Source of the DNA: Bacilli bacterium
GTDB lineage: Bacteria; Bacillota_I; Bacilli_A; RF39; UBA660
DNA: 12,772 nucleotides
Reading direction: 5' to 3'
NCBI GenBank assembly: GCA_017470045.1
Contig: JAFUFG010000021.1
Coordinates: 1-12,772 of the forward strand
The notes beneath the pieces were generated by a model. It was not told the DNA's origin. It did no database searches and was given only the letters and a program-made list of their open reading frames with translations. How positions within the stretch are numbered: the first letter of the stretch is position 1; each line of letters begins with the position of its first letter. The position numbers and the translations under genes are program-made. Positions 1 through 6,613 of the stretch are shown here, piece by piece.

Positions 1-1506
1 AATAATATTCGAATCTTTTCCCTGACGATATAATTGTTCTAATTTTACAACAGGTAGTTTTTCACTATCAATCAAATCATGCAATAATTGTCCTGGTCCA
101 ACCGATGGTAATTGATGGTCATCTCCTACCATTACAATCTTACAATTTGCACTAATTCCACGAAGCAAAGACGCCATTAAATACGTATCAATCATACTAG
201 CTTCATCAATAATAACAAATTCTACCTTACTTTTATTATATTCATTCACTTGGAATTTATTACTATCCTTACTCCATTTTAAGAATCGATGAATCGTAGA
301 TGCTCTTAATCCTGTTGTTTCGCTCATTCTTTTCGCAGCTCTACCCGTTGGAGCAAGCAAAGCAATCTTTTCTTGTAATTTCTCGTAACTTAATTTATTT
401 AATTGACGATAAACTTCACAGATCCCTTTCATAATAGTAGTTTTTCCTGTACCAGGACCACCAGTAATAATTAAGAAATCTTTCTCATAACTATCAATAA
501 TTGCTTTTCTTTGTTCTTCATTATAAGAAATTCCATAAAAATCTTCTAAATCCGCAATCGTTAAATCGATTTTCTTATTCGTAACTCCTTCATTCGAAGC
601 TAATAATCGGAATCTTTTGACAATCAAGCATTCCGCTTGATACATCTCTTTTAAATAGTATCGTTCACCCTTCTCCACAATTTTAGAATTGGTCTCCAAT
701 CGTATAATTGCTTTATCATACAATTCCGTAGTAATAGAAACTCCTAAAACTCGAGTTAAATACTGATAAATTTCATCATAAAAATAATAACTATGTCCAT
801 AAGCATTACTTACTTCATCCATAATATAAGTAATTGCTGCGCAGACACGAATTAAAGCATCTTTCTCTACTCCATTATTTAATGCAATCAAATCAATCTT
901 TTTAAAATTAATATCATAGATATCATCCACTAATTGATAAATATCTTCCTCTATTTTATCTAATGTTTTTCCCTTATAAGTATTATAGACAACCATAGAG
1001 TCTTTCGTAGAAAAGCCCATTTCTCCTAATTTTAAGATTACTTGATAACTAGCTTCATACTCTTTTAATTTGCTATGTAAAGTATCCGCATTAGCTTTTG
1101 TGATACTAGGAATTAGAATCAAATTATCCGGTGTTTCCAAAATAATTTTTAACGTATCTTGCCCTAATACATCAACAATAGCTTTTGCTTTTTTTTCACC
1201 AATCCCTTTAAATAACCCACTCGTTAAAAATTCTACAATCGAATTCTTTCCTTCTGGCCTACAGCGATCATAACTCTCTACTTGAAATTGTTCACCATAC
1301 TTCTCATGTTGTACTAGTTTCCCATGAAACTCATACGTATCCACTTCATTTAATTCATGAAAATAACCAGTAAACGTTATACTATGATTAATAAGTTCCG
1401 CTAACTCTTCCGAATCCGTATCCGATACTTTTAATACGCCAATCGTATATCCGGTACTATGATTTTGAAAGATTGTCTTTGTAAATTTTCCTTTAATACA
1501 ATTCAT
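1..1506 (-). CDS. recD2: RecD2-type ATP-dependent DNA helicase (5' part; C-terminus beyond left edge)
   Basis: The open frame runs from an ATG at 1504-1506 to the left edge with no stop (502 codons). It is preceded by AGGAGGT four bases upstream, which fixes the start. RecD2 (YrrC-like) is a 5'-3' SF1B helicase acting on DNA in repair and replication without RecBC partners. The N-terminal region is the OB-like/RecD2-specific part. A helix-hairpin-helix with GIG lies at about residues 95-110. The helicase core begins near residue 330, with Walker A GGPGTGKTT at 349-357, Walker B IIDEAS (D434, E435), motif III GDDHQLPSVG near 460, and LYRQ just before the edge. RecD2 proteins are usually about 720-800 residues, so roughly the last third is missing, including the SH3-like and UvrD-C-type parts. 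It lies 21 nt after mtaB with no terminator between them, so it is probably cotranscribed. The long N-terminal extension separates it from RecD of the RecBCD complex. Confidence 0.93.
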   Translation of the reverse strand, partial: MNCIKGKFTKTIFQNHSTGYTIGVLKVSDTDSEELAELINHSITFTGYFHELNEVDTYEFHGKLVQHEKYGEQFQVESYDRCRPEGKNSIVEFLTSGLFKGIGEKKAKAIVDVLGQDTLKIILETPDNLILIPSITKANADTLHSKLKEYEASYQVILKLGEMGFSTKDSMVVYNTYKGKTLDKIEEDIYQLVDDIYDINFKKIDLIALNNGVEKDALIRVCAAITYIMDEVSNAYGHSYYFYDEIYQYLTRVLGVSITTELYDKAIIRLETNSKIVEKGERYYLKEMYQAECLIVKRFRLLASNEGVTNKKIDLTIADLEDFYGISYNEEQRKAIIDSYEKDFLIITGGPGTGKTTIMKGICEVYRQLNKLSYEKLQEKIALLAPTGRAAKRMSETTGLRASTIHRFLKWSKDSNKFQVNEYNKSKVEFVIIDEASMIDTYLMASLLRGISANCKIVMVGDDHQLPSVGPGQLLHDLIDSEKLPVVKLEQLYRQGKDSNII

Positions 1507-1527
1507 AGTACCTCCTAATTCGTAACA

Positions 1528-2799
1528 TTATTCCGCAATAACATATGGATATTCGATATCTTTAATTCGAACCATTACCATATCATTGTGTTTACACTCA
1601 TGATTTATTTTAACATATAAAAAGTTTCCTGTGTGTCCAAAAGAACATCCATCTTTAAATTCTTCTACTAATACTTCTACATCTTGTCCAATAAACTTCT
1701 TCATATATTCAATTTCTAATTCCTTAGAAACTTCAATTAGTCTTCTTGCACGATCTTTCTTAGTTGCATTATCAAGTTTTCCATCCATATAAGAAGATTT
1801 CGTTCCCTTACGTTCGCTATATGGGAAAACATGAATCTTACTAAATCCGATTTTACGACAAGTATCAATCGTTGTTTGGAATAATTCCTCTGTTTCTCCA
1901 GGAAATCCTACAATAACATCTGTGCTAATCGCAATATCCGAACGAATATTACGAATTTCTGCAATCTTTTTAAAATAAAAGTCTAAATCATACTTACGAT
2001 TCATGGCCTTTAAGATTTCATTACTTCCTGCTTGTAGAGGAATATGTAAATGATTCACAATAATCTTACTATTACGTAAAACATCTAATACATCGTCATT
2101 TAATTCTGTTGTTTCGATACTACTAATACGTAATCGATCTAATCCGTCTATTTTCACTAATTCGTTTAATAAATCCGCAAAACTAACATCCAAGTCATTT
2201 CCATAATTACCAGTATGAATTCCTGTTAAAACAACTTCACGATAACCATTTTGAACCAAAGCAGTAATCTCTTCAATTACTTTATTCATATCTTTACTAC
2301 GACCTTTTCCACGAGCAAAAGGTATAATACAAAAACTACAAAAATTATCGCATCCATCTTGAATCTTAACAAAAGCACGAGTTCTACCAGGAAAGTCGGA
2401 TATAAACATATCTTCAAATTCCGATAATCTACCAGAATAAGAGTCAATAATCGTTTGCTTATTTTGAAAATACGTATCTAATAATTCGACAATACGATTC
2501 TTATCCTTATTTCCTAATGCGATATCTAATCCATCAATCTTTTCACTCATATTAGCCGCAATAAAACAACCCATCGCAACAATACAAGCATTTGGATTCT
2601 TCTTAATAGCTTGATGAATCATCTTCTTAGACTTACTATCACTCGTATTAGTAACCGTACAAGTATTAATAATATAAACATCACAGATATCATCAAAACT
2701 CTTAATCTCGTATCCAGCATTCTTTAATTCATTCGTAATAAATTCAGACTCATAAGTATTTACCTTACATCCTAATGTATAAATACCAACACTTTTCAT
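1528..2799 (-). CDS. mtaB: tRNA (t6A37) methylthiotransferase MtaB
   Basis: This radical-SAM enzyme converts N6-threonylcarbamoyladenosine at position 37 of ANN-decoding tRNAs to its 2-methylthio derivative, using two [4Fe-4S] clusters. All three family domains are visible in 423 residues, the normal length. The N-terminal UPF0004 domain has cluster cysteines C11 (LGCKVN), C47 (NTC) and C78 (MGC). The radical-SAM domain has CxxxCxxC at C150, C154 and C157. A C-terminal TRAM RNA-binding domain covers about 365-423. LGCKVN and the overall pattern favour MtaB over MiaB or RimO. An in-frame GTG three codons upstream (2806-2808) overlaps the GAGGGG ribosome binding site at 2808-2813. The ATG at 2797-2799 sits eight bases after that site and is preferred. 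It probably has its own promoter and heads a two-gene unit with recD2. Confidence 0.95.
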   Translation of the reverse strand: MKSVGIYTLGCKVNTYESEFITNELKNAGYEIKSFDDICDVYIINTCTVTNTSDSKSKKMIHQAIKKNPNACIVAMGCFIAANMSEKIDGLDIALGNKDKNRIVELLDTYFQNKQTIIDSYSGRLSEFEDMFISDFPGRTRAFVKIQDGCDNFCSFCIIPFARGKGRSKDMNKVIEEITALVQNGYREVVLTGIHTGNYGNDLDVSFADLLNELVKIDGLDRLRISSIETTELNDDVLDVLRNSKIIVNHLHIPLQAGSNEILKAMNRKYDLDFYFKKIAEIRNIRSDIAISTDVIVGFPGETEELFQTTIDTCRKIGFSKIHVFPYSERKGTKSSYMDGKLDNATKKDRARRLIEVSKELEIEYMKKFIGQDVEVLVEEFKDGCSFGHTGNFLYVKINHECKHNDMVMVRIKDIEYPYVIAE

Positions 2800-2817
2800 A
2801 AGTATCACCCCTCAAAG

Positions 2818-2834
2818 TACTTAAGTATTATAAC
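2818..2834 (-). promoter_or_regulatory. mtaB promoter (extended -10) with palindrome at the start site
   Basis: On the minus strand a perfect extended -10, TGTTATAAT, has its hexamer at 2827-2832. No good -35 hexamer lies 16-18 bases upstream. The predicted transcription start is near 2820, giving a leader of about 21 nt. The 10-bp palindrome TACTTAAGTA (2818-2827) lies exactly across the predicted start and could be an operator or chance in AT-rich DNA. Confidence 0.55.
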
Positions 2835-2893
2835 ATAGAAAAAACAATTCGAAAAGCAATTCCGAAACTTTGTTTTTTGAAAGTTTATTTCAC

Positions 2894-2920
2894 AAAAAAA
2901 CTTGATTTTCATCAAGTTTT
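2894..2920 (-). terminator. Intrinsic terminator of the acidic membrane-protein gene
   Basis: On the minus strand a 10-bp stem (AAAACTTGAT paired with ATCAAGTTTT, arms 2911-2920 and 2897-2906, loop of four) runs into an unbroken T tract. The hairpin overlaps the TAA stop codon at 2919-2921, so the last coding bases are part of the terminator. It separates this gene from mtaB. Confidence 0.85.
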
Positions 2921-4493
2921 AATTCGCATTTAAACGATTTTGTAATTCTTTTAATTCGCTTAAGAAAGCATCTGCTTTTTTCTTTTGTTCGATTCTTTCT
3001 TTATTCGAAATACTATCACTACGATCAAATCCAAATACTGGAGAAATTACAGGTGAAGTATGGAACTTACGTTTTGATTCTTCATAAGAATCATCAAAAC
3101 TTAATTGTTCCGTTTCTAACTCTTCTACTGGAGCTTTATTCTCTTCAATTAATTCTTCCAAAGTTTCATCCATAGACTTTGTCTCTACTTCATCTAAAAC
3201 TTCTTCTGGTTCATTAAACTCAACAGCAATAGGATTATTTCCATCCTCTTCTTCTACTTCTTCATTAATTTCAGAATTAACAATTTGTTGTTTACGTCTT
3301 TCTAAGTCTTGTAAACTAATTGGTTCATTACCTTCATCTGCGTATTGTGTTTCTTCGTTTGCAGCATACATTTCTTCGCTCTTACGAGTTAATTCTTCAA
3401 GACTGATAATTGCATTTTCTTCTTGTTCATTTTCATAAGCTGCAACATCAATATTATTAGAAGGTTCTGAAACCGGTATTTCTTCTTCCGTAGCAGGTTC
3501 TACTACTTCTTCGGTAGGTTTGTCTTCCTCTACTGGTGGTTCAGGAATATCAGGTACAGGAATCTCATCTACCTCTGGTACTGTTTTCTCTACTTCATTC
3601 TTTTCTTCTACTTCTTCTGTTGGTTCAGGTTCTTCAGTAGGTATCTCTTCCGTAATATTCTCTACTGGAGGAACAAATTCTTCAGGTCCAGGTACATTTT
3701 CCTCTGCAACAGGTACCTCTTCAACTGGAGGTTCTGGAATTGTAGATTCTAATGGATTCTCTACTACCGCTTCTCCTCTAGCAGCCTTTTCTAATTCTTC
3801 TGTAATCTTTTGTAATTCACGAGTAGCTTCTTCTTCTGTTGGTTCAGGATTTGTATATACGATTTCTTCAATACGTTCTCTTTCTGGAACAGTAGTTCCA
3901 TCAGAAATAGTAATATCTTCTTCTGGTACATCAACTGCAGGAGCAGCACCCTCTACATCTAACTCTTGATTCATATGATCTAAAACCATATTATCTTCCA
4001 TTGGAGCAAGAGGAACATTTTCTGGTACCGGAATATCTTCCATTGGTGCATCATGAGATACATCTGTATTTGCAACGATTGGTTGATCTACACGAACAGG
4101 TCCATCATCCTCTAACTCTTCTGCAAAATTATTATATGCTTGTAAATCAGATGGTTCAGGCATAAACGTTTTTTGCTCTTCACGAATTGGTCCTAATGGA
4201 ATTTCTGTTGTAGCTTCATCAACAACATCAACTCCATCTGCAACCATAACAGGAGAAGTACCATCTACTGTAGTAGTCTCAGTATTTTCTGCTTCCATTT
4301 GATTCAAAGCTTCATTTGCCTCATTAACATCTTCTACTAACTTGTTTAATTCCTTCGTATTCTGTTTTCTTTTTCTCTTATCTTGATTACGATCAACCAA
4401 ATAAATAATAAAACATAAAAGACAAGCTACTGCAATAACAATATATACTACAATAACCTCCTTTGATGTTAAAAGTTCAATAATATTATCCAT
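2919..4493 (-). CDS. Single-pass membrane protein with long Glu/Pro-rich cytoplasmic tail (unknown function)
   Basis: I do not recognise a named family for this 524-residue protein. Residues 1-11 form a short head. One transmembrane helix spans about 12-33 and is followed directly by a basic patch (DRNQDKRKRKQ). By the positive-inside rule the N-terminus is outside and everything else is cytoplasmic. Residues 46-70 look like a short amphipathic helix. About 70-470 is low complexity, dominated by Glu, Pro and Val (IPEPPVEE-like units), and is surely disordered. Within it the linear motif ISL(E/Q)(E/D)L recurs at 363 and 392. The last 55 residues differ: a basic/aromatic peptide KFHTSPVISPVFGFD at 476-490, then a charged helix at about 496-521. 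The topology (N-out helix, flexible acidic tether, C-terminal binding module) resembles division or envelope-scaffold proteins such as ZipA and EzrA, but no homology is claimed. Start: ATG preceded by GAGGTG six bases upstream. It is transcribed alone and ends in a terminator. Confidence 0.8.
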   Translation of the reverse strand: MDNIIELLTSKEVIVVYIVIAVACLLCFIIYLVDRNQDKRKRKQNTKELNKLVEDVNEANEALNQMEAENTETTTVDGTSPVMVADGVDVVDEATTEIPLGPIREEQKTFMPEPSDLQAYNNFAEELEDDGPVRVDQPIVANTDVSHDAPMEDIPVPENVPLAPMEDNMVLDHMNQELDVEGAAPAVDVPEEDITISDGTTVPERERIEEIVYTNPEPTEEEATRELQKITEELEKAARGEAVVENPLESTIPEPPVEEVPVAEENVPGPEEFVPPVENITEEIPTEEPEPTEEVEEKNEVEKTVPEVDEIPVPDIPEPPVEEDKPTEEVVEPATEEEIPVSEPSNNIDVAAYENEQEENAIISLEELTRKSEEMYAANEETQYADEGNEPISLQDLERRKQQIVNSEINEEVEEEDGNNPIAVEFNEPEEVLDEVETKSMDETLEELIEENKAPVEELETEQLSFDDSYEESKRKFHTSPVISPVFGFDRSDSISNKERIEQKKKADAFLSELKELQNRLNAN

Positions 4494-4535
4494 TTAAAAC
4501 ACCTCAATCTAGACAAACCCCTATCCTACTATTTA

Positions 4536-4545
4536 TATAATATCA
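4536..4545. promoter_or_regulatory. Overlapping divergent -10 elements
   Basis: The 101-nt divergent region contains TATAAT on the plus strand (4536-4541), facing the flippase gene. On the minus strand it contains the extended -10 TGATATTAT (hexamer 4537-4542), facing the membrane-protein gene. The two hexamers share five bases, so polymerase could occupy only one at a time. Neither has a convincing -35 at 17 bp; for the plus strand TAGACA (4510-4515) is close to consensus but 20 bp away. Confidence 0.4.
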
Positions 4546-4578
4546 TATTTTAAAAAAATAAACATAAAAAAAGTAAAA

Positions 4579-4600
4579 TTTCATAAGTTTTATTATGAAA
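4579..4600 (+). promoter_or_regulatory. Inverted repeat enclosing the flippase start codon
   Basis: TTTCATAA (4579-4586) and TTATGAAA (4593-4600) are perfect 8-bp inverted arms around a 6-nt loop. The ATG start (4595-4597) lies inside the 3' arm. No Shine-Dalgarno precedes this start, unlike most other complete genes here. The fold could restrict initiation. The stem is AT-rich and therefore weak. Confidence 0.4.
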
Positions 4601-5881
4601 AATAAATTCGTAAGAACAACAATCGCATTGATAATCGGTGGTTTTATCACAAAACTGTTTAGTTTAATATTAAAAATAATTTTAACAAGATCTATTGATA
4701 CAGAGACATTAGGTCTTTATATGACACTAACTCCTACTCTAATGTTGATGATTAATCTTTCTCAAGCAGGATTTCCTACTGCCATATCAAAATTAGTATC
4801 AGAAGATAATCGAAATAGAAAAAACTTAATGTTATCCATCTTTCCTATTCTAGCAATATTAAATATAACAATAATGATTTTAATTTTTATATCTGCACCT
4901 ACTTTAACCAAACTATTACAAAATAAAAATCTTTATCTAGGAATTATCAGTATCGCCTTAGTCATACCTTTTACTAGTATTTCTTCTATCATAAGAAGTT
5001 ATTTATTTGGAACAGGAAAAACATTTCCTCACATCTTATCTAATATCGTAGAATCTATTATCCGCTTAATCTTATACAAATATTACTTACCTATCGTTAT
5101 AAAAAAGAAGATATCTTATATCATTGGTTTTTTGATACTATCCAATGTTTTAGCAGAAATATCTTCCATTATAACCATGATGATCTTTTTACCAAAACAT
5201 CTAACTTTTCAAAAAAGAGATTTTCTACCAAAATCCGCAGAAGTAAAAGACTCCTTAGAAATATCAATTCCAGTAACGATAACTTCTTTAATTGGCAGTA
5301 TTGGTTACTTTTTAGAACCAATCATTTTAATGAACACCTTAAAATTAGTAGGATATAAAACAAGTTATATAAACTACGAGTATGGAATTATTACAGGGTA
5401 CGTAATCCCCTTAATTTTAATGCCATCATTCTTTACTCAAGCAATCTCTCAAGCACTTTTACCATCCATCTCAAAAGACTACACAAATCACAAGATTAAA
5501 TCCGTAAAAAGAAAAATTAAATTTGCAATTCTCTTATCTTTACTAATTGGTGGAATTTTTACTTTTTTATTCGTCTCAACTCCTAACTTTTATTTAGAAA
5601 TGATCTATCATACATCCGTAGGAGTAAATTATATCCGTATCTTATCTCCGATATTCTTATTCTACTATATCGCCTTACCCATATCATCTTCCCTAGATGC
5701 TATGGGAAAAAGTAAAGATCATATGAAAACAACCCTATCCGCAACAATCATTCGATCCCTTACTCTATTCCTATTTTCCCTATTCCATATAGGACTCTAT
5801 TCCCTTCTAATCGCAACTAGTGTTAATATTCTATACACTACGATAAAAGACTATCAAAAATTAAAAACCTATCTGAAATAA
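4595..5881 (+). CDS. SpoVB-like MOP-superfamily lipid-linked saccharide flippase
   Basis: This polytopic membrane protein of 428 residues has about 12 predicted helices. It belongs to the MOP exporter superfamily (SpoVB/YtgP/MurJ/Wzx), whose members flip lipid-linked cell wall or polysaccharide precursors across the membrane. Supporting signs are the N-terminal GGFITKLFSLILKIILTR pattern (about 15-32), the family signature QAGFPTAISKLVSE (57-70), and the late segment with LDAMGKSKDH, like the LQGxGK of SpoVB proteins. SpoVB homologues are usually about 500-550 residues with 14 helices. This one lacks the last pair, yet the coding sequence ends cleanly before the next promoter, so it looks like a natural short form, not a frameshift. 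The start agrees with the family N-terminus although there is no ribosome binding site. No terminator is visible after it, so transcripts may run into the regulator gene 51 nt downstream. The exact substrate cannot be assigned; a spore role is not implied. Confidence 0.85.
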   Translation: MKNKFVRTTIALIIGGFITKLFSLILKIILTRSIDTETLGLYMTLTPTLMLMINLSQAGFPTAISKLVSEDNRNRKNLMLSIFPILAILNITIMILIFISAPTLTKLLQNKNLYLGIISIALVIPFTSISSIIRSYLFGTGKTFPHILSNIVESIIRLILYKYYLPIVIKKKISYIIGFLILSNVLAEISSIITMMIFLPKHLTFQKRDFLPKSAEVKDSLEISIPVTITSLIGSIGYFLEPIILMNTLKLVGYKTSYINYEYGIITGYVIPLILMPSFFTQAISQALLPSISKDYTNHKIKSVKRKIKFAILLSLLIGGIFTFLFVSTPNFYLEMIYHTSVGVNYIRILSPIFLFYYIALPISSSLDAMGKSKDHMKTTLSATIIRSLTLFLFSLFHIGLYSLLIATSVNILYTTIKDYQKLKTYLK

Positions 5882-5882
5882 T

Positions 5883-5912
5883 TTCACGTAAACTTCACCT
5901 TTATTGTATAAT
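5883..5912 (+). promoter_or_regulatory. Response regulator promoter with TTCAC direct repeat (PhoP/OmpR-box-like)
   Basis: A perfect -10 TATAAT (5907-5912) lies just ahead of a strong ribosome binding site. Upstream are two direct copies of TTCAC at 5883-5887 and 5894-5898, exactly 11 bp apart, with the second ending eight bases before the -10. Direct repeats at helical-turn spacing near the -35 position are the usual target of OmpR/PhoP-family regulators, and PhoP boxes of Bacillus have the form TT(A/C/T)A(C/T)A. TTCACG (5883-5888) is also a 4/6 -35 at 18 bp. Autoregulation is an inference. Confidence 0.5.
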
Positions 5913-5932
5913 ATTGAGATAAGGAGGACCTT

Positions 5933-6613
5933 ATGAAGATATTAGTAGTAGACGATGAAGAAAAAATTAGAAGTATCATAAGAGAATATTGTGAAGCAGA
6001 AGGATATGAAGTAACCGAAGCAGAAGACGGAAGTGTTGCTTTAAAAAGATTAATGAGAGAAAGTTATGATTTACTAGTTCTAGATATTATGATGCCAAAA
6101 ATGGATGGTTTTGAAATGTTAAAAGAACTACCAAAAGTAAAACAGATTCCAACAATCATATTATCTGCAAGAGAAGAAGAATACGACAAATTACAAGGAT
6201 TCCAATTAGGAATTGATGACTATTTAACCAAACCTTTTTCTCCAAAAGAATTAATTGCAAGAATAAAAGCAATCACAAATCGCACCAAAAAGCATGAACA
6301 AGAGATTTATACGTTAGATACATTAGAAATTAATTATTCTGCTCATACTTTAAAAATTGATGGAAAAGAGATTGCCATTACACCAAAAGAATTTGAAATA
6401 TTAAGTTATTTAGTGGAAAATAAAAACAATGCTATTTCTAGAGAACAATTATTATCAAAATTATGGGGATATGATTACTTTGGAGACGATCGTACCATTG
6501 ATACTCATATTAAAATGCTAAGAAGTAATTTGGGGACATATAGAAATCATATTATAACAGTACGTGGAATAGGATATAAATTTATTGAACATGAAGAAAA
6601 CCAATCTAATTAG
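5933..6613 (+). CDS. OmpR/PhoB-family response regulator
   Basis: This 226-residue two-component transcription factor has a receiver domain at about 1-115. The acidic pocket is D7/D8, the phosphoacceptor is D51 (VLDIMMP), the conserved hydroxyl is S78 (ILSAR) and the signalling lysine is K100 (TKPF). A winged-helix DNA-binding domain follows (about 128-218). It contains the transactivation-loop area LWGYDYFGD, the recognition helix DDRTIDTHIKMLRSNLG (about 185-201) and the C-terminal hairpin VRGIGYKF. Length and motifs are complete and typical. The start is certain: AAGGAGG lies five bases before the ATG. The 3' end overlaps the kinase gene by 23 nt, the usual arrangement for a cognate pair with coupled translation. 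The regulon cannot be read from sequence. Neighbouring envelope genes and the TTCAC repeat in its own promoter are the first target candidates. It ends in TAG, whereas the other complete genes end in TAA. Confidence 0.95.
   Translation: MKILVVDDEEKIRSIIREYCEAEGYEVTEAEDGSVALKRLMRESYDLLVLDIMMPKMDGFEMLKELPKVKQIPTIILSAREEEYDKLQGFQLGIDDYLTKPFSPKELIARIKAITNRTKKHEQEIYTLDTLEINYSAHTLKIDGKEIAITPKEFEILSYLVENKNNAISREQLLSKLWGYDYFGDDRTIDTHIKMLRSNLGTYRNHIITVRGIGYKFIEHEENQSN

Noticed and set aside
3520..3969. 149-codon open frame on the plus strand, rich in Ser, Thr and Gly
   Set aside because: It is the complement of the Glu/Pro/Val-rich repeats of the membrane protein; the skewed codons keep the opposite strand open. 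It has no ribosome binding site and its composition is an artefact.
4595..5881. Flippase as a truncated pseudogene
   Set aside because: It is shorter than usual SpoVB proteins, but no remnant coding sequence follows the stop; the regulator promoter begins at once and the protein is otherwise coherent.
4595..5881. SpoVB similarity as evidence of sporulation
   Set aside because: Members of this flippase superfamily are widespread in non-sporulating bacteria, and no other sporulation gene is present in the window.
6585..6590. TTG start two codons before the chosen kinase ATG
   Set aside because: The only purine-rich stretch (AGGA, 10 bases upstream) is weak and the ATG gives a normal kinase N-terminus; the two extra residues do not affect the assignment.
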